This document shows, piece after piece, positions 22,241 through 32,702 of a DNA stretch of 64,000 nt. This DNA comes from Rapana venosa (lineage: Eukaryota; Mollusca; Gastropoda; Neogastropoda; Muricidae). The notes below the pieces were generated by a model. It was not told the DNA's origin. It saw only the letters and a program-made list of their open reading frames with translations, and searched no databases. The DNA is taken from NCBI GenBank assembly GCA_028751875.1, contig CM054162.1, positions 205,532 through 269,531 of the forward strand. The letters are read 5' to 3'. Numbering within the stretch: position 1 is the first letter of the stretch; the number at the start of each line of letters is the position of its first letter. The translations under genes and the position numbers were made by a program.

Positions 22241-22899
22241 CTCCAATCACATAACACTATCTCCCCCCCAAAGCTTAGAGCAAAGCACCCCTACTGACCC
22301 AATCTCCTCCCTAAGAACCCCTTGCGCCAGGTAACCCCAAAACATCTTTGGGACGAAGCGCAAACGCCCAATTAGAACGGCAGTGGGGAAGTCAAAAACC
22401 CAAATCAACAAACAGCTTTTTCCCAAAACAAAATAAAAAAAGTTTAAACTCTTATCCATTCACAAAGACAGACTATTTCTCTTCCCAATTTTCTGTCACA
22501 TCCTAAAAACTCTTTTTCCCCCACCTCAAAATCCCTTGGTCTGCAAAAACAACTCCTCGCCCAAAACCCCCACCGCTGAACTTCCATCCATATTTTCCCG
22601 CCTTCTTCTCAGACAAATTCGAAAAAATACGCTCCAGACTGGATCAGACCAATTCCAAGCCTGCGCCTCCTGATCCCAAATTCACTGGCACTCCCCTTCT
22701 TTTCCTTCCATCCCAACAAGAGAAAAACAAATCATGACAATTCTGAAGGAAATGACTATAAAATCATGCGAACCTTTATCCCATACCTGCTCCTGTTTTC
22801 TCACCCAAAGCCTGCCACAAACTTGTAAACCCATTATCACTATAATAGTAAACTCATCTCTTGTGTCAGGAAATTTCCATCAGCTCTCAAAACAGCAAT

Positions 22900-24290
22900 G
22901 GACAAAAACCTCTACTGAAAAAGCACGACCTCGAACCCAACATTCTGAAGAATTATAAGGCCTGTCTCAAACTTACCCTTTGTCTCTAAAGTACTAGAAA
23001 AAGTCTTTCTCAAAAAACCCCAACGGGTTCCCCTTTCTTTCCAAAAATTTTTTTCCTTCCCACTTTTCAATCTGCCTATCGCCCCAACCACAGAACCAAC
23101 CAAAACCCCCTAGTCCACACTTTAGTTTACACTTCACTGCTTCTGATGCGGGAAAAATCTCCTCCTCACTCTTCTTGACTTCTCTGCACCTTGAAAACCA
23201 AAATTTCACTCAATTTCTTCTTTCCGCCCCCCCCAAAATACTTTGGGTTTTTAACCAAGCCCTCACCTGGTTTACTTCATCCCTTTCACAACGGGTTTCC
23301 AAAATTTTATTTTTAACAAAATCCAATCAAAACCTGTCAAAAGGGAATGGGGTTTCCCCCGAAAGAAAATCAGCCCCCGGGGCCCTTTTCCCTTTACTCT
23401 CTCCCCCTGCTCCCCCCTTTCACATATAATAAACAACCACCATTTGATCATCTTTTTCTAGGCCGATATCTCAGCTTAAAGGCAGTGATACTGTAAAATT
23501 TTCCTTCCCTCCTGAAAAAATTGTCCTACTGCCTTAAAGACATTCAAAACGGGATGACTGAACAAGTTACAACTTAATGCCGTTTAAAAACCGAAGCCAT
23601 GTTTAAAGGGGGATCCAACAAAAATTTTTCCTCTATCACAAAAACTTAAATAAAATTCGGCAATACTTAAATTTTCCTTTGCCAAACCCTCTGGTGAATT
23701 TTTAGGAGTAGTTCTTGCCCAACACACTCTCTAAAAAAAAATTCATCACCCAAACCTGCCAGTCTTGCTACAATCAATTACAGCGCATAAGCGCGTTTCC
23801 AAAGTACCCTTGTCCCTGATGAAAATTTCCCAAAAGCTTGGCCACCCTTTTCATTTTTTTACGTTTAGACAAACTAAAAATTCTCTTTTGGCGGGCCTAC
23901 CAGCATCATCTATCCACTCTCTTCAACGCATACAAAACCTCCCCGACGGGTCCTAAAAAAGAAAAAATTTTAACACATCACTCCTCTTTTGCGATCTCTT
24001 CACTGGCGCCCGTCTCAAAAAACACTGGGGGTTTTAAAAAATACCCCCTTTCAAAAAGTCCCACCAAAACTCACCCCCTTAAACTCTTAACTGCTTTCCC
24101 CCTGTACACTCTTTTCCCGTTCCCCCTTTGTTCAGGGGGCCCCAATCCCCTTTTTGCTTTCGAACACCCAGATTCCCAAAAAAACCACTTTGTTGGCCGT
24201 TTTTCCCCCCTTTTTTCCCGTTTCTGGTCCATCCAACCCTGGAAGACCTCTTCCCCTTTCCCCTTCGCCAAAAACCCTTTAAATTGATAC
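22900..24290 (+). pseudogene. Reverse transcriptase and C-terminal domain of L2-like LINE copy C
   Basis: Starts with the RPVSNLPFVSKVLEKV block of the RT fingers, typical for L2 and CR1 LINEs. LLTLLDFSAP follows, the motif A area, with the rest degraded. Next are a segment resembling the QGS block (near 23350) and a YADD-like area near 23450-23465, which is not clean. The thumb has the pattern KNFITQTCQSCY, then LILSRLDYCN in the parent family (here altered), then LLAGLPASSIHSLQRIQN, and finally the HITPLL/LHWLPV area as ILTHHSSFAISSLAPV. No continuous frame remains. Confidence 0.6.
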
Positions 24291-24665
24291 CTTAAATCCA
24301 GCCCCCAAAAAACACCCTTTTTCCCCAAACCCGAGACTTTTCCCCCCCCCATTTTCTGTCCCCAATTTTTTAACAGCATCTTTCACCTTCTAATGTGTTC
24401 CGAGTGGTGTGTGTGGTGGGTGTGTGTGTGTGGTGTGTGTGTGTGTGGTGTTGGGGTTTGGGGGTGTGCGTTTGTTTCCTGCAATGCGTGCCCCGGGGAC
24501 CAAAGGTTTTTTAAAAACCCGTTTTTTTCCCTTTTGGTTTTTGGGGGGTTGCATTTCCTTTTGAAAAAGATTTTGGGGGAAGCGCTTTGGGTTTGTTTGT
24601 TTTTTTTAAAACGATTTTAGCGCTATATTAATTCCAAATATTATTATTATTATTATTATTAAAAA

Positions 24666-25530
24666 TTATCTTCTCTGACGTCCCAAATTTCCCGCAGTTT
24701 CCCCCCCAGCTTCTTTTTAATCTAATCTCCACAACAATGGCCCCGAATTCCTTATGTTGCATTTCCCCAGGGCTAGAACTTTCCCCAGAGAGCCAAACCC
24801 AAAATTTTTACGGGCGGTGCGCCACCACCAGAGGGGCCCTGCATTGCTAACATACCCAGGACACCACCTACTAAGTCCCCTACTAACGACAGCATTAGCT
24901 CAGTCACTAAGCCAGAGTGAGTGAGTCACCAAAACATAATGCTGCCATGGAAGTGCATGTGCTGTGAGACTACTTGGCGGAGTTGTACTCTATGCTGACC
25001 ATCATAATAATAAATCATATCCCGGCATTAACCGGACCCGGGACATGCAGACACCTGCAGTGTTGGTCAGGTAATTTGAACAACACTCTCAAACTCGCAT
25101 TCATTCAAATGGATGAATCTCCATTGTGTGGTCCCAATAGTCCTACAGAGCCCACAGCACACTCACTCTGGGTAGGAGCCGGCCGGAATGAGTTAATCCA
25201 CACAAACAATGTATTAGTTAATCACACTGCAATGATTTCTGGGCTCCCGAGTTACTTTGACAAGAAATCCACCAAACTTGCCTTTTCCAGTGTGCACGCT
25301 TTCTTTGTGGCCATGTTCGTCAGGAAAGAAAGTGCACTCCACACAGCAAGGTCAAACCCAACTCCAAAAGCGTGCAAACAAAGCAGTTGATAGTTAAAGG
25401 GAGGAAATTCATTCGAAAGGAGACTGATTTACCCAGCAGCATTGGTAGTTTCCCTTGGAGTAAACAGGAAAAAGTGTTTCAAGACATGTTTTTTTTGGGT
25501 AGTGTTTGAAATGCAGGATGCAGTGTTTTG
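24666..25530. other. No supported gene; sequence quality recovers here
   Basis: Homopolymer excess fades over 24670-24850. From about 24850 the sequence is ordinary. A frame of 138 codons (24974-25390, plus) has no recognisable domain and weak composition. I see no repeat family I know. Confidence 0.5.
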
Positions 25531-25537
25531 AAGTGCA

Positions 25538-25592
<55 letters not shown>

Positions 25593-25765
25593 TATATATA
25601 TGTGTGGTGTGTGTGTGTTATATAATATATATAATATATATATAATATATATTAATATAATATATATATATATATGTGTGTGGGGTATAATAAATATATA
25701 TATATATATATTATAATATATATATATATATATGTATATATCGAGAGAGAGAGAGAAAAAAAAAC
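25538..25765. repeat. (TA)n microsatellite with TGTG interruptions
   Basis: About 230 bp of mainly TA repeats, broken twice by TGTGTGTGG-type islands and followed by GAGAGA. Confidence 0.95.
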
Positions 25766-25930
25766 ACCTGACACTGGCTGGAAGTAATTTCATTGCCATT
25801 AACAATACAGTCTTTTGGCCAGAAAGACGTATAACAATCTAAGCAATATGTTTTTGCAACAAACAAGTAACGGGAAGAAGAAAGGGATATTTTAATTGTA
25901 ACTAAATATATCAATTTTTTTTCCGAAGAT

Positions 25931-25931
25931 T

Positions 25932-25969
<38 letters not shown>

Positions 25970-25998
25970 ACTCACTCACTCACTCACTCTCACACATT
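25931..25998. repeat. (AC)n and (ACTC)n compound microsatellite
   Basis: About 19 AC units followed by ACTC repeats. It lies about 190 bp beyond the 3' end of the LINE-X coding region and may be the tail of that element (inference). Confidence 0.9.
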
Positions 25999-26197
25999 CA
26001 CTTTTACTAAACTGTGTTGTATCTATTTGGTGTCACATTCCAGCTTTGATACAAACCCAGCAACAGTGTGGGATAAATCGACCACCCTACTTTATATTCA
26101 TCAGGTACAACTTAGTTAAAAAGATATTTCATTCCAGAAATATGGGGAAAAAAAAGATGTTACATTTTAGCACTGCCAGTTTGAAATGGTATAATTA

Positions 26198-27200
26198 TTA
26201 GTTATCTGCAGTTTTCTTTTTTCTGCTGTCCAAAGCAAGGGAGATAAATTTTGCAAGTGATTTTAAAAATGCTTCATCTTCCATCAAGAGGATGCTAATT
26301 ATATCTCTACTTCTTAAGATTTCTTCATTGAATATGGGACATTTCTGACGAATTTCACCGTGCCCTTTGCAGTAAAACAAAAAATGCATTTCATCTTCAG
26401 TCTGCAAGCCACACATGGGGCATGGGACTGTGCAGATGTGCCAGTAGAAACCCTGTTTTGCTAGACTTAAGGCCTAAAGTTCTTAATCTCAAACAACAAG
26501 ATTACCCTTATGTCATTTCTATGTTACGATCTTTACATACTTTTGTGTGTGAAAAACTCTTTAAAGGAAGAGTACCAGTTATACTTTTCTGATTCTTTTA
26601 TGCAAGCATGCCAGTTTTGTTTGTATGAAGTCATCATTCTATCTTTAAATTAACATAATTTATAAATCATTGCTCAAATTGAACTCACTGACACATGCAC
26701 AAAATGCAAAATCCATGTCTTGTTAGCAATTGCTTAACAAAAATGCCCAGTTCTGTTTCCCTGTTTCTAGTTGAATCAACAGCATCGCATACACTTGACA
26801 TAGGAAGTTGTGTTAATTTTAACAAATACTTAATACATTTCAGATGTGATCTTATAATTAGAGGATAGCAGCCAGTTTCACCATATAACATTTTGTTAGA
26901 CGAATGTAACGTTACAGAAAGGGATCGTCTCATTGCATATGTGTGTACTTTTTTCCATTTCACTATTAACAAATAATCCCCAAATATCTGCTCCATACAT
27001 TAGCATAGGATCGATTTGAGAATCAAAAAGCTTCCAGAAAATTGAAAAATCAGTATAGTTTAGTTTCTGTTAAAGACCTTAACATTTCCATAGTTCCCCT
27101 TTTTGGCAACTTTCACTCCACACATTTTGGAAACTCAGGTTTGTTGTGAAGGTAAAGCCTAAATGCTTCTTAAAGTTTGTTACTTTATTATCACTATTAC
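26198..27200 (-). pseudogene. LINE-X C-terminal domain with Cys/His-rich end
   Basis: One frame (26685-26996) contains KKVHTYAMRRSLSV and YGETGCYPLIIRSHLKCIKY, a conserved post-RT block in this LINE type. The last frame (26198-26416) contains MCGLQTEDEMHFLFYCKGHG, a Cys-x2-Cys...His...Cys arrangement expected to form a zinc-binding end, then a run of Leu-rich sequence. The same domain in another copy at 58180-58800 has NESRLPFKSYKMLYD and PEDEVHFVLCCPVF. The two halves here are separated by a frameshift near 26600. Confidence 0.7.
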
Positions 27201-27229
27201 AATAGGCCTACTTCTCTTGCACTGAAAGA

Positions 27230-28260
27230 TGAACTCCTTTAAAAAAACAAAAACATTTGTCTTTTCTAAGCTAACCTACAGATATAACCTATCAGCTTCA
27301 TATCTAAAAGAACTAACTGGTTTTGCAGCCCTAAAATAGTAGCTGCAAATTGTAACAGAAATATTTCTACACCTCCTTGGAATACTTTTATGCCATGTTT
27401 TCCCTTTTTGATAATTCTATAATTCTATCGCTAACTCATTAATAAGGAACGAGAACAGCAGGGGACTAAGAAGACACCCTTGCTTAACACACCTGGTGTT
27501 TTCAAAAGCATCTGAGTACATAATTTGTCCTGCACACATGCTATCACAGACTCATACATACCTTTTAGATCCCTTAACATGTTTCCACTTACTCTGTTAT
27601 TATGTAATATATTCCATAGGACATTTCTACAAATTGAGTCAAACCCTTTGTGAAGTCTACAAATGCAACATAAACTTTTGTATTTTTATGAAGATATTTT
27701 TGGACTAGGGCATACAGAGTAAAAATATGATGAGTTGTACTGTAACCAGATCAAAACACTGCTTGTTCTTCTATTATCTTTTATTTCTTCTCTGCCCATT
27801 TTGTCAGCAGTCTATTCAGTATATGTGTATAAAATTTGCCTATGATACTTGTTAGTGCAATGCTGTGATAATTATCTAGTTATTAACATCTCCCTTTTCA
27901 TGTTTAGGAATGATTACAGATCTGCCTCAGTCTAGTGAGAAAGAATCACTTTGAAATACATGATTTAAAAAAACGACAAAAAAATTAACCATGATTTCCT
28001 TAGAATGCTTTGACATTTCACCCATAATTTTATCAGTCCAAGCACTTTTGTGACTTCTAAGCCTTTTGGTGCTGTCAGTTACTTCCCTTGTATCAACAGG
28101 ATCATCAAATAATGACTCTTTACTTTGGGTCAGTTCTACATCAGAATTGGGCTCACTGTCTGCTGTTATGCCAAAGCTCTGAAAGGCAGCATGGAAATGA
28201 TCATGGAAATGATTAAAGGTTATTTAATTGTAAAAAGTAGCTCTTCTGTTTACTGTCCTA
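27230..28260 (-). pseudogene. LINE-X reverse transcriptase, catalytic motif lost
   Basis: Motif A is readable as AFVDFTKGFDSI at about 27630-27668 and the QG block as QGCLLSPLLFSFLINELAI near 27430-27485. The motif C position near 27350 reads QFAATILGL where a functional enzyme has an F/YADD core, so both catalytic Asp are gone. Reading frames change repeatedly. The deletion and indel load suggests an old copy. The same motif A is visible in degraded copy 1 at 12446-12484 (FVDFHKGFDSI). Confidence 0.7.
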
Positions 28261-28669
28261 ATCAATGACCAAAACAGTCTTGAGTCATGTATATAATCCT
28301 TCAGATTTTTTAAATTTGTGTTTCTTCAAAATCATGTTTCTTTTGCCTTCTTAATTTTATATATTCAGATTTTTCTCTCACATACAGGTCTTTCAAATTT
28401 GTTTTCCTATTTTCTAGTTTTGTTCTTTGAAAATTCTTCAACAATCTTTTCTTTTTTTTCTCTTTTGCTCACTTTCATAGTCAAACTACACATCAACATT
28501 TTTCTTTCTCTTTCCAACCACTCTAAGCATACATGCACCTGCACTATACATTGCTTGAACAAAGATACAAACACTTTCATTAACATCCACAGTTGTAAGA
28601 TCATAAGCTTTATGGAGACTGTCTATAAAACCTTCTCAGTTCTGTTCCTTCTCATACTCTCCTACATCA

Positions 28670-29570
28670 TCATACATTTTCTTCTGACCACACTTCTCTT
28701 TCTTCAGTGCTAGAGTCACAGCTTTCTGTGGGTTTAGAGCGTCCATTTTGCCATGTCATTTCCACTGGTAAATGCCAGTAAACAAGACAATCACTTACAA
28801 CCATATCACAGTTCTGTGAAAAACTACTGGGAACAAGAAAATAATCCATAACACTACATCCATGCGGTGGCAAACATTTAAATTCTCCCTCTCTGTCTCC
28901 ATTGCAAAATCCATTCATATAAAACGTGAAACAAAAATCCAACACAGACTTTCCAAAATTATTCACTGTGAGTTTGTGGAAGCACCTGTTTCAATATCAT
29001 CACTCTCAAAAATACAGTTTGGTAAAACATTTACCATACCTTCAATTTTGGCTTGATTTGAACCTGTTCATGGATGCAAATCACCACACACAACCACATA
29101 AACATCATCCAGGTCTAAAATTTGAAAACACACACATCATCCAGGCGTATAGTTTGCAATACGCTTTTTTCCAAAATTGATATACCATCTTTTTAGGTCA
29201 GTGTTTTCATACAAGAACCCCCTCCAGGTACAACATAGCAACCAGCTAAAACAGCATCTGTGTCAGTATTCAGTACATTTATATCCAATTTTACTGCTAT
29301 GTCGATGTTACAGTCTAGTTTGATTTGTTTAACCAACTGTTGTAAGCATGTTTAAACTAATAGCACAACACCACCAGAGTTCCTTCCAAAGTATGATAAC
29401 ACATAGCCGGTGCAGTAAACTTAAGAAAGTCTGTAGAAGTTCCTGAAAAATGAAAGGAGCCATTAACAAAAGCTTCTGTCAAACACACAAAATCAAATAA
29501 ATGATCGTAGTTGATGAAGGAGGGGTCATTCAGTTCAGTATACAAGTTTTCCACCTTATAGCAAAGAAAA
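28670..29570 (-). pseudogene. LINE-X endonuclease domain, broken
   Basis: The first part (29357-29554) reads FINYDHLFDFVCLTEAFVN, in which LTE is the usual Glu-containing endonuclease motif. The next 350 bp contain a corrupted stretch with VVLAGCYVV-like sequence in another frame. The last part (28670-28966) contains GEFKCLPPHGCSVMDYFLV, the D-containing block, and ends with DCLVYWHLPVEMTW, where related elements have an SDH-type motif. At least two frame changes are needed. It is the N-terminal domain of the element's ORF2, with RT at lower coordinates. Confidence 0.65.
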
Positions 29571-29599
29571 GACCAAGACGTGGAGTGGTCAGGCCTGTC

Positions 29600-30120
29600 C
29601 TATTTTGTCCTCTTGCTGCAGAGTGGACGGTCCACACCACCCCCACTCTGGTTGCCAAGGTAACTACATAGCTAGTGGAGACTGGCCTCCCCCTGCTCAT
29701 GCTACTGGGTTGTCCCGCTACGTCACGGCGATGGGGAACCCTGTCCTTTCTTCTGCACAGCCATTGGCCAGTCAGGGAGTCACTGGGATATCCAATTGCG
29801 TCACGTCGCGGCGAGTCCGTACTCCCTCCTTCCGCCCCCCAACTAGACTGGCCAGTCAGAGACAAGAGGTCCACGTCAGGGCAGGAACACCCCCCCCCCC
29901 CTCTCCCGTCTCTGCTTCTGTCCAGTGGTTGGCTCCCTGCAGCACGTTCATCACAGGTGAAATCCCTCACACCCCAACTGGCAGTTCCCTCTCCTCACGG
30001 GCGTGGCCACGTACTGTGGTGCAAAGAGAAAAGCTTGTGCTGACCAGCGTGACCTTGACCCCTACTGACCCCTAATGATGATGACACATCTGTCATGTCA
30101 GCTGTGTTGCTGCCATGCCT
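29600..30120 (+). promoter_or_regulatory. Candidate promoter-like island (X-box, CRE-like and CCAAT-like motifs)
   Basis: A 500-bp stretch, richer in G+C and CpG than its surroundings. It contains GTTGCCAAGGTAAC (29651-29664), close to the RFX X-box palindrome. CRE-like TACGTCAC (29719-29726) and TGCGTCACG (about 29797-29805) follow, with a CCAAT motif in reverse (CCATTGG, 29761-29767) and TGACCTTGACC at 30050-30060, a nuclear-receptor extended half-site. It could be a host promoter or the 5' region of LINE-X, whose endonuclease starts at 29570 on the minus strand. No transcript start can be shown. Confidence 0.3.
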
Positions 30121-30267
30121 TCTTTCTTGTTGCTGTCTGTCTCTGTCACCTGGGCCTATGTGCTGGGTCTGGAAGCAATGGGCCCACCCCCATCACCCCG
30201 TTTCTGAAAAACGCTCCTTGTTTCCCCTCTCTCTTGGCCTGAGCAACATCGCAGCCTGCTGCCTGCG

Positions 30268-30990
30268 TGTTGTCCCTATGTCAGACTGTTTGTTCAGCTT
30301 GTTGTCCCTATGTCAGACTGTTTGTTCAGCTTGTTGTCCCTATGTCAGACTGTTTGTTCAGCTTGTTGTCCCTATGTCAACTGTTTGTTCAGCGTGTTGT
30401 CCCTATGTCAACTGTTTGTTCAGCTTGTTGTCCCTATGTCAGACTGTTTGTTCAGCTTGTTGTCCCTATGTCAGACTGTTTGTTCAGCTTGTTGTCCCTA
30501 TGTCAACTGTTTGTTCAGCTTGTTGTCCCTATGTCAGACTGTTTGTTCAGCGTATTGTCCCTATGTCAGACTGTTTGTTCAGCTTGTTGTCCCTATGTCA
30601 GACTGTTTGTTCAGCTTGTTGTCCCTATGTCAGACTGTTTGTTCAGCGTATTGTCCCTATGTCAGACTGTTTGTTCAGCTTGTTGTCCCTATGTCAGACT
30701 GTTTGTTCAGCTTGTTGCCCCTATGTCAGACTGTTTGTTCAGCTTGTTGTCCCTATGTCAACTGTTTGTTCAGCTTGTTGTCCCTATGTCAGACTGTTTG
30801 TTCAGCTTGTTGTCCCTATGTCAGACTGTTTGTTCAGCTTGTTGCCCCTATGTCAGACTGTTTGTTCAGCTTGTTGTCCCTATGTCAACTGTTTGTTCAG
30901 CTTGTTGTCCCTATGTCAGACTGTTTGTTCAGCGTGTTGTCCCTATGTCAGACTGTTTGTTCAGCGTGTTGTCCCTATGTCAGACTGTTT
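30268..30990 (+). repeat. 32-bp minisatellite, 23 units
   Basis: Twenty-three units with core CCCTATGTCAGACTGTTTGT. Most are 32 bp; several are 30 bp, lacking GA (GTCAACTG). None contains a stop in any plus frame, so three Cys/Val/Leu-rich frames stay open through the whole array (for example 30095-31117). Unit length is not a multiple of three, and the minus strand has stops. This is a tandem repeat, not a gene. Confidence 0.95.
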
Positions 30991-31640
30991 GTTTGCCACG
31001 TTGACACACACTGATTTCTTTTACCTTGTCTCTTGTGTTTCTGTTTTTAATGACATGCACTTTGTCTTTCCCCCTGGTGAACCGAGCTATCACTGGTCTT
31101 GGCTGTCCATCCCCTGACTGTCCAACCCTGTGTACCCTGACAAAGTCCTCCTCTGTCCACGTGTGTGTGTGTCTGTGTGTTTTGTGTTGTTTGTGTGTGT
31201 GTGTGTATGTGGTGTGTGTGTTGTGTGTGTGTGTGGTGTGTGTGTATGTGTGTGTGTGTGTGTTGTGTGTGTGTGTGTGTGTGTGTCTTCAGCCTTGTTC
31301 AGTGTATTGACTAGTGTTGCCACACACGTGTCGGGGTTCTCCTTGGCACTGTGTTGAGATATGCCAAAGAATCAGAGATTGTCTCTCTGTGAAGACCCCT
31401 CCAGTGTGTCTATGTTACCTCTTGTTTGGGCCATTTTCCTCTTGTAGTTCCTGTAGAGAATCTGTTTCTTCCTCGCTGTCAGTCACTTCTTGGTCCACAC
31501 AGCTGATGTCAGCTGACATTGCTGCTGCACTGTCCGATAGTTCCCTCTGGCCCTGCTCCAGTCTGTCACATCTGTTGTTGATCTGAGTGCACTGACCTTT
31601 TATTTCATTCAGCTCTTCTTTTATGTTGCCTAGGTCTCCT
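30991..31640 (-). pseudogene. LINE ORF1 coiled-coil and RRM remnant, right arm
   Basis: Mirror of 4040-4700. The minus strand has the coiled-coil block (31450-31620), the RDNL-stop-FFGI junction with the same TGA (complement of 31372-31374), a GT/AC microsatellite at 31163-31288 and the RRM-like block with PVIA-FTRGKDKVHVI near 31050-31100. Because both arms share the stop, it arose before the duplication. The coding block is otherwise as in the left arm. Confidence 0.7.
31163..31288 (+). repeat. (GT)n microsatellite inside the ORF1 remnant
   Basis: GT repeats with TTGT and TATG interruptions, the counterpart of the AC tract at 4390-4531. The tract differs in length and interruptions between arms, as expected for a fast-evolving microsatellite. 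Confidence 0.95.
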
Positions 31641-31644
31641 CAAG

Positions 31645-31985
31645 ACGGGATAGCCTAGTGGTTAGAACATTGCGCTCACAATCTGACGACTCAGGTTTGA
31701 TTCCCGTTCAAAGGGATATTTTCCTATGGAGTTAACATCAGTGCTTGCTCCACTCTTCCCAAAAGTCCTTCAGATGAGACCATAAACTAAGGTACCATGT
31801 GCAAACACACCCAGAACATCTTGCGCTCATGTTTAATCCAGTTCTGCTTTTCATAAGAGCAGGCCATTGTGTACAGTGGGAACAGATGGCAAAATTTACA
31901 AATCTGCATACACACGGGGACTAGATGTAAGAAAAACATGAGTGCTTATTCCATGATCCTCGATATAAGAGAATAAAATATTAAA
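31645..31985 (+). mobile_element. tRNA-derived SINE inserted in the ORF1 remnant (right arm)
   Basis: Plus strand: GACGGGATAGCCTAGTGGTT (A box) at about 31645, GGTTTGATTCCCGTTC (B box) about 50 bp later, CCTTCAGATGAGACCATAA, and an end with GATCCTCGATATAAGAG and AATAAAATATTAAAT. It occupies the same site as the SINE at 3690-4030, so the insertion predates the duplication. Confidence 0.8.
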
Positions 31986-32019
31986 TAAAACTAAAAATTA
32001 GTCTGATGGTAGATTTGTT

Positions 32020-32345
32020 TTTTAATTCTGTTTGTTATTCTATCCTGGAAATCCTCTGAGTCCATAGCTACTTGACTCACACTTCTCTGTTCGACTGTCA
32101 GTGGGGTTGGGACCAGGTTTTCCTCCACATCTCTACTGAGGTGTAACTGACACATGGTAAACATGTGGTTGATGACACAGAAGCCAGGGCATTGACTTGG
32201 CACTGTCATTTTCATGCCACATATCTCCACAACACACCATTTTGGATTTTCTAGCATGTTCGTACAATAGCGTCATTTCAGGGACAGCAAAAAGTCCAAG
32301 CCCAAAGCGGAGCTTACAAATAGCAGTTTTAGGACTGCACACAGA
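32020..32345 (-). pseudogene. LINE ORF1 N-terminal part with the same broken 2A-like motif (right arm)
   Basis: Mirror of 3320-3644. The motif reads RDVEEN at 32107-32133 followed by the same shifted end, with one residue changed from the left arm (Gly to Arg before the Asp). The identical frame break in both arms shows it is ancestral to the duplication. Confidence 0.55.
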
Positions 32346-32622
32346 ATGTCAGTTGTTGATGCAAACCCCTTCCCAGCAGCCCTGCTCACCTGTTTGACCT
32401 CTGAACCCGCCTGCTGCTTTTGTCAACACTGCACCATAAAATTTGCCAATTCTGGCCCTGCACGTTTACAAGTCACACATGTTGCAATGTTTATTCCTTC
32501 CTCGCTATATTATGTATCACCGTCACATAAAGTTTCTTTCCAAAAGGCTTGCACTCACTGATAAATAAGCAAAAATCCAGAGGCATAAACATCAGCCCAA
32601 CTTCCTCTTCGCCATCTTTTCC

Positions 32623-32626
<4 letters not shown>

Positions 32627-32701
<75 letters not shown>
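32627..32701. repeat. (GA)n microsatellite
   Basis: About 75 bp of near-perfect GA, the counterpart of the CT tract at 2958-3038. On the minus strand it ends in TTACAGGAAAAGATGGCG as in the left arm. Confidence 0.95.

Positions 32702-32702
<1 letters not shown>

Larger units (their letters stand above)
21300..24665 (+). mobile_element. L2-like LINE copy C, nearly full length but degraded
   Basis: This is the most complete copy of the family. Endonuclease is readable as TKTWLKPHGHEPKI (21560), SRGGGVSLIF (21640) and SDHSAPFF (22090). Reverse transcriptase is readable as RPVSNLPFVSKVLEKV (22960), LLTLLDFSAP (23160) and FYADD-like sequence near 23450. The C-terminal part has LLAGLPASSIHSLQRIQN (23890). 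The 3' tail has GT repeats, an AGCGCT inverted motif and (ATT)n at 24640-24665. The order endonuclease, RT, conserved C-terminus, hairpin and microsatellite tail is that of L2-clade LINEs. Stops and frameshifts are frequent, and part of them are probably sequencing error. No ORF1 was found before it. Confidence 0.7.
26000..29570 (-). mobile_element. LINE-X, clean nearly full-length copy, clade not assigned
   Basis: The minus strand from 29570 to about 26190 encodes endonuclease, reverse transcriptase and a long C-terminal domain with a Cys-rich end, followed by about 200 bp of 3' noncoding sequence. The C-terminal domain matches the plus-strand fragment at 58164-58800, so both belong to one family or to close relatives. 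Two degraded copies (11266-13045 and 18991-20717) lie in the opposite orientation. ORF2 is broken by many indels and at least one lost catalytic motif. I do not recognise the clade with certainty; the layout is that of an AP-endonuclease LINE without RNase H. Confidence 0.75.

Noticed and set aside
24974..25390. 138-codon frame as a host gene
   Set aside because: No domain, no splice context, no conserved pattern. A frame of this length can occur by chance in this sequence.
30095..31117. Cys/Val-rich protein of 340 residues with 32-residue repeats
   Set aside because: The array is a 32-bp minisatellite open in all three plus frames and not a multiple of three. There is no start, domain or signal that favours one frame.
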